From: Methanobacteriota archaeon
Lineage (GTDB): Archaea; Thermoplasmatota; Thermoplasmata; SG8-5; JACRNV01
Length of the DNA: 40,230 nt
Direction: 5' to 3'
Assembly: GCA_016214785.1 (NCBI GenBank)
Contig: JACRNV010000026.1
Coordinates: 1 to 40,230, forward strand
This document shows, piece by piece, positions 30,806 through 38,790 of the stretch. Position 1 is the first letter of the stretch, and every line of letters starts with the position of its first letter. The notes below the pieces were generated by a model. It worked only from the letters and a program-made list of their open reading frames with translations, did no database searches and was not told the origin of the DNA. Both the position numbers and the translations under genes were made by a program.

Positions 30806-32067
30806 TGCGGCTCTCGAAGCTCGTCTGGCTGGCCCTTCTCTCGATGGCCTTGCTGCTGCTGGGGCTGTGGACGCTCAAGCCCGTGCTCGTCGTCGTATCC
30901 CTGGTGCCGCTCGTCTATGTTTTGCTGCTCGGGATGGAGTCGCAGCTCGCTGCGCCCTCGCTGTCCGTCACCAGGAGCGCATCCCGCACGAGGGTCATGG
31001 CAGGCGACTTCGTGGAGATGTCGGTCGATGTCAGGAACGATGGCGAGGACATCCCGCTCCTGGAGATCGAGGACCCGGTGCCGGAGGGCGCGACCGTGGT
31101 CACGGGGACGAACCGCGAGCTTGTCAGCCTCCGCAAGGGCATGTCCCACGCGCTCAGGTACGTCGTGAGGCTCGAGCGCAGGGGACGGTACAGGTTCGGC
31201 AGGCTCGCGGCACGGGCCCGCGACCACACGACGATGGAGTTCATGGAGAAAACATCGGACGACACGCTGGAGGTCTCCGCCATCGCCGAGGTGGAGGCGC
31301 GCCGCGGCATCGCCATCGCGCCGCGGCGGACGCGCAACTGGGTCGGCCTCATCCCGTCGAGACGGATTGGCCAGGGGAGCGAGTTCTTCAGCATAAGGGA
31401 GTACGCCCCCGGCGACGACATCAGGAGGATAAACTGGAAGGCGTCCGCGCGCCACTCGAAGCTGCTGACGAACGAGTACGTCAGCGAGCAGAGCGGCGAC
31501 GTCACCGTCATCCTGGACGCGCGCGGCAGCGGCGACGTCGCCGTGGGCAAGGAATCGCTCATCGACGCCTCGGTCCGCGCGGCCTCGACCGTCTCCGCGC
31601 ACGTCCTCGGGGCGAAGAACCGCGTCGGGCTCCTCATCTTCAGGGACTGCCTCGACATGGTCGCGCCCGCCTTCGGCAAGAGGCAGTTCTATCGAATATC
31701 CGAGCGCCTGATAGACATCAAGGCCGCCGGCGACATGCCGTTCGAGAACATCGTATGGCTCGTGGAGCGCTACTTCCCGGTCGAATCGCTCGTCGTCGTC
31801 ATCTCCCCCCTCATGGACAGGGAGATGGTCGGCACCATCGTCTGGTTCTGCGCGAGGGGCTTCGACGTGGTCGTCATCTCGCCCTCCCCTGTGGCGATGG
31901 CGAAGCGCACCGGACTTCTATCGGGCATACCGCTCCGCATCGCCGCGCTGGAGCGGTCCAATGCGATATCGGAGCTGGCGAAGTACGCCAGGGTCGTCGA
32001 CTGGGACACTTCCATATCTCTGGGCGCCGCGCTCAAGCAGTTCGCGCCCAGGAGGGGGAGGCGATGA
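30805..32067 (+). CDS. DUF58 protein of the MoxR operon
   Basis: The protein is 420 residues from GTG 30805, with AAGGTGA just upstream. Two N-terminal membrane helices (~8-45) are followed by a beta-rich domain (VEMSVDVRNDGEDIPLLEI), then the DUF58 signature EFFSIREYAPGDDIRRINWK and ASARHSKLLTNEYVSEQ, and a VWA-like fold starting DVTVILDARGSGD. DUF58 proteins are the standard partner of MoxR ATPases, and their exact role is not settled. The gene overlaps the next by 4 bases (ATGA). Confidence 0.9.
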   Translation: MRLSKLVWLALLSMALLLLGLWTLKPVLVVVSLVPLVYVLLLGMESQLAAPSLSVTRSASRTRVMAGDFVEMSVDVRNDGEDIPLLEIEDPVPEGATVVTGTNRELVSLRKGMSHALRYVVRLERRGRYRFGRLAARARDHTTMEFMEKTSDDTLEVSAIAEVEARRGIAIAPRRTRNWVGLIPSRRIGQGSEFFSIREYAPGDDIRRINWKASARHSKLLTNEYVSEQSGDVTVILDARGSGDVAVGKESLIDASVRAASTVSAHVLGAKNRVGLLIFRDCLDMVAPAFGKRQFYRISERLIDIKAAGDMPFENIVWLVERYFPVESLVVVISPLMDREMVGTIVWFCARGFDVVVISPSPVAMAKRTGLLSGIPLRIAALERSNAISELAKYARVVDWDTSISLGAALKQFAPRRGRR

Positions 32068-32627
32068 ACCGCGCAGAAAGGCCGCTCGCAATCGGTGTTG
32101 GTATCCTCCTGGCTTTATTGACCGTCTGGGACTTCCCGGGATCTTCCGCGCGCAGTTGGTTCCTATATGCGGTCTCGGTGGCGACCGCGATGATGCTATT
32201 GTATCCGGCAATTGGCGCGCGGCTGCGCGCGCACGCGCGCCTTTACAAGCTCTTTGTAATCGTTCCTTCTCTCTCGCTAGGCATTTCCCATTTTCTCGCA
32301 AAGGACCTGAGGGGCGCCGAGCTGCTCGCCCATGCGTTATACCTGGTGCTCCTCTTCGCGCTATACGAGCTCCTGGAATGGAAGGTCCTCTTCTCCGCCT
32401 TCCAGGACGGCGAAGACCTCCTCGGCGCGTGCAAGCGGTGGGGGCGCCTCTTCGCGCTGCGCTACCTGCTCTTCGTCTTCCTGTCCCTCATCCTCGCCAC
32501 GATTGGCATAACCTTCGCGCTGGCGCTCACGGACACATGGACGGTGCTGCTGCTCGGGGCGATATTCCTGCTGGTGGCCATACTGCTCGTCAGGCTGTCG
32601 GCCCGCTGGTCGAGTCCGTCTCGCTGA
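32064..32627 (+). CDS. multi-pass membrane protein, last gene of the MoxR operon
   Basis: The protein is 187 residues from ATG 32064, preceded by GGAGGGGGAGG. It has about six hydrophobic helices with short loops (LAIGVGILLALLTVW, WFLYAVSVATAMMLLYP, ELLAHALYLVLLFALYEL, LLFVFLSLILATIGITF, VLLLGAIFLLVAILLV). No family is recognised. Overlap with the DUF58 gene places it in the operon. Its end overlaps the convergent kptA-like gene by 38 bases. Confidence 0.75.
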   Translation: MNRAERPLAIGVGILLALLTVWDFPGSSARSWFLYAVSVATAMMLLYPAIGARLRAHARLYKLFVIVPSLSLGISHFLAKDLRGAELLAHALYLVLLFALYELLEWKVLFSAFQDGEDLLGACKRWGRLFALRYLLFVFLSLILATIGITFALALTDTWTVLLLGAIFLLVAILLVRLSARWSSPSR

Positions 32628-33276
32628 CGGCTTCCGGCGGCGGCAGGTCTGCGAACGCCAGGTACTGCGGCGGCACTTCCTCCGCCAGGTAGACGGTCGT
32701 GCCAGCCTTCTGTATCAGGACGCCCTCGGCTACCGCCTTCTTGGCGTCTATCTGCAAAATCTTCGGTTCGGTCACCCTGACTTTACCCGCTATGACCGCC
32801 GCCTCGTAGGTCTTGCTGAGGTGCACCATCTTGCGGTCCGCAGGCCTCAGCCCGGTCTCGAGCAGCAGCGGGGCCTCCTCCGGCGTCGTGGGATAGTACA
32901 GCACGTCAGGGATGTCCCTCGTCGGCAAGTCTAGCTTGAGCTCGATGGAGTGCGCGTACGTGGCCCGGATGTTACCCTCCCTGACCTGGTACCTCTTCTT
33001 CGGATCGGTGTCCACCATCGCGAAGATGTGGTGCTGCTTGAGCCACCTGAACCTGCGCTGCTTGTTGCGGATGCCGTTGACGAAGTCGTCGAGGTTGACC
33101 CACCCGTGCTCGTCCATCGTCAGGCTGTACCTGTCCGGGAAGTGGCGGAGGATGCCCGCCATGGTCCTCCCAAGGCTGTCTATCTCCTCGTCGTTCATGA
33201 GGAACCTTCCCTCCTCGCCGCAGACAGGGCATTCCTCGGCCCTGAAGTACCCGTGCGTCCTGCATTCCTTGAGCAT
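32590..33276 (-). CDS. kptA: RNA 2'-phosphotransferase (KptA/Tpt1) with N-terminal zinc ribbon
   Basis: The protein is 228 residues from ATG 33276. A TATA-like TTATAG on the minus strand ~25 bases before it supports this start over the ATG at 33312. An N-terminal zinc ribbon (C5-x2-H8, C16-x2-C19) precedes the KptA/Tpt1 core: R44-H45 in GILRHFPDRYSL, GWVNLDDFV, R104 and H109-S110 in NIRATYAHS, and R148 in ADRKMVHLS. The catalytic Arg-His-Arg-Arg set is thus retained. The usual LYHGT segment reads LYYPT, a substitution at the NAD site. The enzyme removes a 2'-phosphate from RNA using NAD. The natural substrate in archaea is unclear; NAD-capped or 2'-phosphorylated RNA has been proposed. Confidence 0.85.
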   Translation of the reverse strand: MLKECRTHGYFRAEECPVCGEEGRFLMNDEEIDSLGRTMAGILRHFPDRYSLTMDEHGWVNLDDFVNGIRNKQRRFRWLKQHHIFAMVDTDPKKRYQVREGNIRATYAHSIELKLDLPTRDIPDVLYYPTTPEEAPLLLETGLRPADRKMVHLSKTYEAAVIAGKVRVTEPKILQIDAKKAVAEGVLIQKAGTTVYLAEEVPPQYLAFADLPPPEAVSETDSTSGPTA

Positions 33277-33527
33277 AAGAGCGCGCCCCCGTAATGTCAC
33301 TCTATAACGCACGGGAGATTAATAACTTTTCATGATCCGCTTCACGAATTCAGATAGATATATAATTTCCTCTATTGGAAGGAGTCCCGTCTAAACTCTC
33401 GTTTTTCAGGCTTTGCCCTTAAATTGTTCAGGAAGGCGCTGTTTGGACGATTTGCCTCCGTTTTCCGTGCCGAACACATCGCTCTTTTTGAATTAAAGGC
33501 AAGGCTACACGACTCTAAAGAATCTTA

Positions 33528-34277
33528 TCAGTACAAGACAGTCCAGGTCGTTGCGCTTGGTATGTACGCCCAGTACGCTTGGCTGGGTATAAAACACATG
33601 GGATCCAAAAGCACGGTGGTCTTGTAAGTTGCTGTCGGGCTGTACCCTTCTACATATGCAGCTCCAGTATCCGCCTTAAAATCAGAAACTGTGTAGACGA
33701 AACTGTCGCTTGGAAATCCCACTAAGTTCCAGCCTTTGTAAAGGTTGATTGTTGTCGAATTGTTATAATAATAATCGGCATCATTTTGTGTGATGTTGCC
33801 GTCCCCGACCGCTGTGACATTCAACCAGAGGCCCATCGTTCTATTTACAAAGGTTAGATCGTTCAATGACGGATCCCATCCAATATAGTATTGCCTCCAT
33901 GGATTCGCGATATCCCATGCAAAGAAAGCCATGACCCGATTCCATTGTACGAATCCCAATCCATCATTGATATTGTCGGTTAAAACCCCGGGCAGGGAAG
34001 TATTGTATGGATTCCAATAAATCGAAACGAGGTTCCAGCCAGCGTGCACTGGGATTGTATAGGGTATATCATTTGATAATGCTAAATTTCCATCGTGGCA
34101 TGGTTTTGTCACTATCGGCGTTGAAGCCTTTGCTTCTCCATCCAGGTTATCATTCCCCCTTGGATTAAGGTCTGGACTAAACTTGAAAATACTGCTTGTA
34201 GTATCTCCCTTCCAACCAGTTATCGAAAGTGCCAGCATAACGCCTAACGCACACGCAACAACCCTGCCCACCTCCAT
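33528..34277 (-). CDS. secreted protein with two GWNLV modules
   Basis: The protein is 249 residues from ATG 34277, chosen over upstream Mets because GGAGGTT ends 4 bases before it. A signal peptide (EVGRVVACALGVMLALSITG) is followed by two related modules, each opening with a GWNLV strand (HAGWNLVSIYWNPYN and YKGWNLVGFPSDS), with many Asn and aromatic residues. The same kind of module appears at the N-terminus of the large protease next door, where it reads LHSNFISLSVIP. It is probably an extracellular or S-layer-attached protein of unknown role. CTATAAAG on the minus strand (~34349-34356) is a likely TATA box. Confidence 0.7.
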   Translation of the reverse strand: MEVGRVVACALGVMLALSITGWKGDTTSSIFKFSPDLNPRGNDNLDGEAKASTPIVTKPCHDGNLALSNDIPYTIPVHAGWNLVSIYWNPYNTSLPGVLTDNINDGLGFVQWNRVMAFFAWDIANPWRQYYIGWDPSLNDLTFVNRTMGLWLNVTAVGDGNITQNDADYYYNNSTTINLYKGWNLVGFPSDSFVYTVSDFKADTGAAYVEGYSPTATYKTTVLLDPMCFIPSQAYWAYIPSATTWTVLY

Positions 34278-34654
34278 TTTAACCTCCATCCATCTCACCT
34301 TTATGAAACTTGGTGCTCCATGCACTCAGCTAGATAATATCAATCAAACTATAAAGAGGTTGTGATATTAATGGTTTTATATTGAAGCTAGACCGTATAT
34401 ACAAGACAGTTCAAATGAAAATGGATTGTAAAACGTTATATGTGTGGTATATGTCGATTTCAACACCATCTACTCTCTAGTTTCAAGGAGAGTTCCTGCC
34501 ACCATATGTTATCTCGGAAATATATATTCAATATACATTTTGAAGTTATTTTAAATTAAATTGAATGATTATAAAGTATCGAAGTTGACCCCGAGGTTTG
34601 ACAAGGCTAGAGCTATCCGTAGATACTCGCCCGAACATAGGAGCTTCTGGACGA
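34278..34654. other. 377-base AT-rich gap
   Basis: It contains the promoter of the minus-strand secreted protein at its left end. The rest is AT-rich, downstream of the protease gene. Apart from an 8-bp dyad in CTCTCTAGTTTCAAGGAGAG (~34472-34491) I see no gene or strong signal. Confidence 0.5.
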
Positions 34655-37600
34655 TTAAACTTCTGGTCCACCTCGGAATGTGAAGTACAATTCTTGAGCA
34701 ACACTTGCTGTGTACCACGGAAGTTGAGGGCCCAGTATCCATGGCCAAATTGGGGGATTGCCGGCAATCAGCTCTGTATCGTAACTCGCATAGACTCGTA
34801 CTTTGTTTGCGCCGCTCTGGTCCATTATCCAAATACCGGAGTCGAGTGTGACTGCTTCTAATCCCCCCCCATTCAATCTACAGTATACAATTGTTGAGTC
34901 TCCTGGGTTAAATGACGGACAACCCCAATAACCATTCGATGTAAGTTGAGTTGAGGTGCAAGAAGAATCCCAGTCAGTTCCAGTTTTAGTTAGAATGTAT
35001 ATATGAGAGGTCGGCACTCCAGAGTACACTATTTTATTATTTGCAGCATTCACATCAATCCCAAAATACTGGATGGGATTTTGATTTATTGTTAGCTGCA
35101 TTTTTTGGGTTGGGTCGTTACTGTTCATTGACCAGATATTTCCTGCGTATCCATATATAATCTGTTCGCCGGACGTGGGTGTATATATTGGACTATCTAT
35201 TGAATATAAACTATTACTGAATAATGTGACGGATGTCCATGTACCAGAAATAACCTCATATGTTATTTCGCATAACTGATTACTCTGGTATCCGCCATTG
35301 GGATCACACCTTGAACAGATTATTTTTTTGGTGTTCGGGCAATCAGGATGGAATCTTGCTTCTTTATAAGTGTATGTATCCGGGATTAACGGATATATGA
35401 TTTCAGATTGCCATTGCCCAGATACATCTTGTTGCATGATAGCTATCGCGTTGTTAATATTACATAAGATCTCCGTTCCATCAGGACTAAAGCTTGGGTT
35501 ATACTCATTATCTTGTGTTTGGGTCAATTGTGAAAGAGTACAACTTGAATCCCAGGTTGCTCCATTTTTTATCAACATCCAAAGGTCGCCATCCATGGAG
35601 AAGACAATTTTACTTCCATCTAGGCTGAAGTGAGGCATGGTTGTCTGTGGGGCAGTCACTGTATATAAATTATTGAATTGTGCTTCTGTTTTCAAACTAT
35701 CTGCTGAATATGGCTGGCTTGGTGTTAATCTAATTTGAAATATATTCTGTGTGGGATTGCCAGGCAAGAACTTTAGTGTTTGAGTTGTTGTATGCGCAAT
35801 GTTATTATTTTCCAAACCTTCTACAATTGTGTTGTAGGGATCTACGACTACATAGATTTCATGCAATGTTGCAAGTGTTGGAGTCCATTCTACTTCGATG
35901 GTTGCTGAGGAGAAGGCTGAGATAGATATAGTTTGATCCTGTCCGATTTGAATTCCCCCAGAGGATGGATTGCCCGCCCATACTTGTGCAACGGTGTTGC
36001 TGACACCGGTTCCGCCGATGTTTCTAACTTCCACCCTTATCGTCAGGGGGAGTGTATTCCCTTGTAGTACGTTGATTGACGACGGAGAAACCATAAGATC
36101 AGCCTTCTCGCCAGAGATTCCACCTTTGTAATTTACCATGGGATCTCCAATTAAATACCACTCTGATGCCGATCCTCCACAACTTCCGGCGAATGCGGAG
36201 CCAATATCATATCCTTGACCTAGTTTATTAGTTGTTCCTTCAGTAATTTGATCGGACCATGCCACATCTACGCTCCCGATTGCAGTAATACCGCCCGATT
36301 CGATGGCAGCTCTAACTAATGTCATGCCACCCTCATATTCCCCACTAGAGCACCCCATAAAGAACCATAGGCTTGGATTGTAATATTTGTTATTTAGTAT
36401 ATCCCATCCGTATAATCCAGGGCTCGTAGTCTCGATTCCATTATTAAATGCATGCCCCATTAGGATTATTGCTTCTGCGGAGGTGGCCTCGTCTAACACT
36501 TCGTCCCGGGGTGGGTTATGAACATGATCTAAATCGCATATATCTCCATGAGCATAGACATTTCCATTCCCATAAATATTATTTAGATTTTGTTGGATAA
36601 TGCTATAGCTTGGGAAGCCGATTAAACATGAGGGCGCCCAGTCTGAACATACTAAACCTCGATTCGCTTCAATCATTTTACCCGAATCAAAGTAAACTCC
36701 CGCTGTGGAAAGCAGAGACAACGTACTAATGTCCCACGCAGCCATTCTTCCGAAAGACATGTCTGGAATCCAATTTCCGTCTTTATCAGCATAGTACATG
36801 GTTTCTGCAGAGTTTTTATTCGGCGGGCCATATCTGTATGGTATTACATTCCAATGGCTAAAAATAATTAGATAATCCAATTCTGCCTGATCAATGTTGT
36901 TTGGGATTAGATAATTGTCCAATTGGGTGTTTAAAGAATCATCTATTTCCTCAACTACCGCCAATTCATTGGCGACACTATTTGGATTGTTTGTGCCACT
37001 CGGTGGACTATTCAGTTGCTGGAAGGTGTTGTATAGTATTCCCCCCCCCGCTGGATCTAACCATTTTGTCTGATGCTCTACGCTAACCATCATTGTCTGT
37101 CTCATTGCGGAATAAATTGGCGCAACCTTCCAAAATTGCATACTCTCAGTTATTTGCCAATTCCAGAGAGTCGAATCACTGCTATGTACCTCTTCGGATT
37201 TATGAATCATAGAAACCGCGTTATTCGTTGCCAATGTATTCTTATTTGGAAGTGGTCCACCCGATGGTGTGAGCATTATTTCCCCTTCTTGAACGGTTGT
37301 GACTTGGGTTAATTGTGCTGTTGGAGCGATTGTAGAAAGTGCGCTCATGACATTTGAGTCTTGTCCGAAATAGTAGATGTAGTCAGGAATTCTAACAGAT
37401 ATCGCCATTTCTATTTCAGAAATCGGGGATGAGAAGTACAAACCATACCGCCGGTGTGAGAAGGTGGCCGCGTATGGCATTAGAGTCTCATCATCCGAAT
37501 AAACAAGGATGTCCTGTTTGCCAGGTGTGTTTGCCCAATATTGTTGCAAATATGTGCTAACAACATATGATTGCGTTACAACATTAGTCCCAGTCTGTAT

Positions 37601-38689
37601 GTCGAAGGCGGGTATTGAGCCTGAAGTAGCCTGATCCTCCAATATCTTTATCTCTGTTGGTTTATCCTTTAACTGATTGACGAAATGCACTATTTGCTCG
37701 GTTGAGATTGAGGAATCTTCGTCCCAGACTAACAGTGGATATTGCTCAGCATCCCCATTAGAAATTTCAGTCCTGGTCAAGGGAAGGCTCTCGAATATCG
37801 TGGAAGGAGTTTTATCGCATATGAAAACGATATCGTTTTCGTAATGTAGATGTCCATCTAGGACACCGTCTTGGTCCATATCTGGATTGTCGAATGGTGT
37901 CCCATAAATAGTCCTTTCGTAGACGTCTGGCAACCTATCCCCATCATTGTCGGTGCTGGTATCCAGGTAGAATTTCTCCCCTTTCGCTTCTCCGACATCC
38001 CACCATTCATTATAATTGTCATCGTGCCAACCGTCCCAAAGCCCATTGCCATTGGAATCTGGATTGGTCGGATTGGTAAGATACGTGTATAATTCCTCTC
38101 CATATGAGAGACCGTCGTGATCTTCATCACCAACTGTCTCAGAGTACGTTACAGTGCATTGTTGGCTTGTTATTACCCTATATGTAGTTCCGGGAATCAT
38201 TTGTTCATTTGTCCCGAGAGATATAAGTTCCGTATACCAAACACCAGTATTATCGTCATAGAGCCAATTTATTTTTTGAATGCCTGAAATGGCACCATTA
38301 GGAACTGCCATATCTTTAAATTCTTGTGCAGTGATCGTTTTAGTAATGGTTTCTAAACAAATCCAATTATTGTTCGGTGCAAGATTATAAGTAATTTCAC
38401 CCGGTACGAATCCTGTAATCACAAAGTAGGGGAAATCTGTACTTACTCGAATTTGCAATCCCATCCCAGGATACAATTCAAAGTCAATTGTTGGAGAAAC
38501 ATTTGGATTGTAGGTTATCCAACTCTGAATAATTGCATCATATGTTAGCATTTCGATACATTGAACATACTGGGAAATGAGATTATACAGATCAGATGCA
38601 TGTTTTAAATTCTCAGGAATAACTGATAACGAGATGAAGTTTGAATGTAGATATGTCAATGGGGTTCTGTTGCGTTCGCGGGACTTCAT
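34655..38689 (-). CDS. large gingipain-like (C25) cysteine protease, probably missing its 5' end
   Basis: The open frame is 1344 residues. In order: a GWNLV-type module without its beginning (1-~180); a calcium-binding TSP3-like stretch (~187-276: DEDHDGLSYGEEL, DNDGDRLPDVYE, DMDQDGVLDG); a large peptidase region with a clan CD-type dyad, H746 in ILMGHAFNN and C780 in FFMGCSSGEY, resembling C25 gingipains; a CARDB domain (~861-965: LPLTIRVEVRNIGGTG, IVEGLENNN); and a PD40/TolB-like propeller (~1000-1300: FSLDGSKIVFSMDGDLWM, PSFSPDGTEIL). No signal peptide exists at the N-terminus (MKSRERNRTPL), although every domain is of exported type. No promoter or Shine-Dalgarno fits the first ATG. This argues for 5' truncation near 38650-38690. 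Dyad assignment is by motif only. Confidence 0.7.
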   Translation of the reverse strand: MKSRERNRTPLTYLHSNFISLSVIPENLKHASDLYNLISQYVQCIEMLTYDAIIQSWITYNPNVSPTIDFELYPGMGLQIRVSTDFPYFVITGFVPGEITYNLAPNNNWICLETITKTITAQEFKDMAVPNGAISGIQKINWLYDDNTGVWYTELISLGTNEQMIPGTTYRVITSQQCTVTYSETVGDEDHDGLSYGEELYTYLTNPTNPDSNGNGLWDGWHDDNYNEWWDVGEAKGEKFYLDTSTDNDGDRLPDVYERTIYGTPFDNPDMDQDGVLDGHLHYENDIVFICDKTPSTIFESLPLTRTEISNGDAEQYPLLVWDEDSSISTEQIVHFVNQLKDKPTEIKILEDQATSGSIPAFDIQTGTNVVTQSYVVSTYLQQYWANTPGKQDILVYSDDETLMPYAATFSHRRYGLYFSSPISEIEMAISVRIPDYIYYFGQDSNVMSALSTIAPTAQLTQVTTVQEGEIMLTPSGGPLPNKNTLATNNAVSMIHKSEEVHSSDSTLWNWQITESMQFWKVAPIYSAMRQTMMVSVEHQTKWLDPAGGGILYNTFQQLNSPPSGTNNPNSVANELAVVEEIDDSLNTQLDNYLIPNNIDQAELDYLIIFSHWNVIPYRYGPPNKNSAETMYYADKDGNWIPDMSFGRMAAWDISTLSLLSTAGVYFDSGKMIEANRGLVCSDWAPSCLIGFPSYSIIQQNLNNIYGNGNVYAHGDICDLDHVHNPPRDEVLDEATSAEAIILMGHAFNNGIETTSPGLYGWDILNNKYYNPSLWFFMGCSSGEYEGGMTLVRAAIESGGITAIGSVDVAWSDQITEGTTNKLGQGYDIGSAFAGSCGGSASEWYLIGDPMVNYKGGISGEKADLMVSPSSINVLQGNTLPLTIRVEVRNIGGTGVSNTVAQVWAGNPSSGGIQIGQDQTISISAFSSATIEVEWTPTLATLHEIYVVVDPYNTIVEGLENNNIAHTTTQTLKFLPGNPTQNIFQIRLTPSQPYSADSLKTEAQFNNLYTVTAPQTTMPHFSLDGSKIVFSMDGDLWMLIKNGATWDSSCTLSQLTQTQDNEYNPSFSPDGTEILCNINNAIAIMQQDVSGQWQSEIIYPLIPDTYTYKEARFHPDCPNTKKIICSRCDPNGGYQSNQLCEITYEVISGTWTSVTLFSNSLYSIDSPIYTPTSGEQIIYGYAGNIWSMNSNDPTQKMQLTINQNPIQYFGIDVNAANNKIVYSGVPTSHIYILTKTGTDWDSSCTSTQLTSNGYWGCPSFNPGDSTIVYCRLNGGGLEAVTLDSGIWIMDQSGANKVRVYASYDTELIAGNPPIWPWILGPQLPWYTASVAQELYFTFRGGPEV

Positions 38690-38752
38690 ATATTTTAAGG
38701 GGCGACTGTTGCGTGACGGGACTTTTTGACACTTTCGGCGAGGGGTCTAACA

Positions 38753-38762
38753 ACTTTATATC
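38753..38762 (+). promoter_or_regulatory. TATA box of the methyltransferase remnant
   Basis: CTTTATATCC lies about 30 bases before the ATG at 38791, a normal archaeal spacing. The promoter is intact although the gene is not. Confidence 0.5.
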
Positions 38763-38790
38763 CTTCTCCGGCAATGTCGGTTAGATAATC

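Noticed and set aside
33424-33627. 67-codon plus-strand open frame
   Set aside because: It overlaps the end of the secreted GWNLV protein, and has no ribosome site or family.
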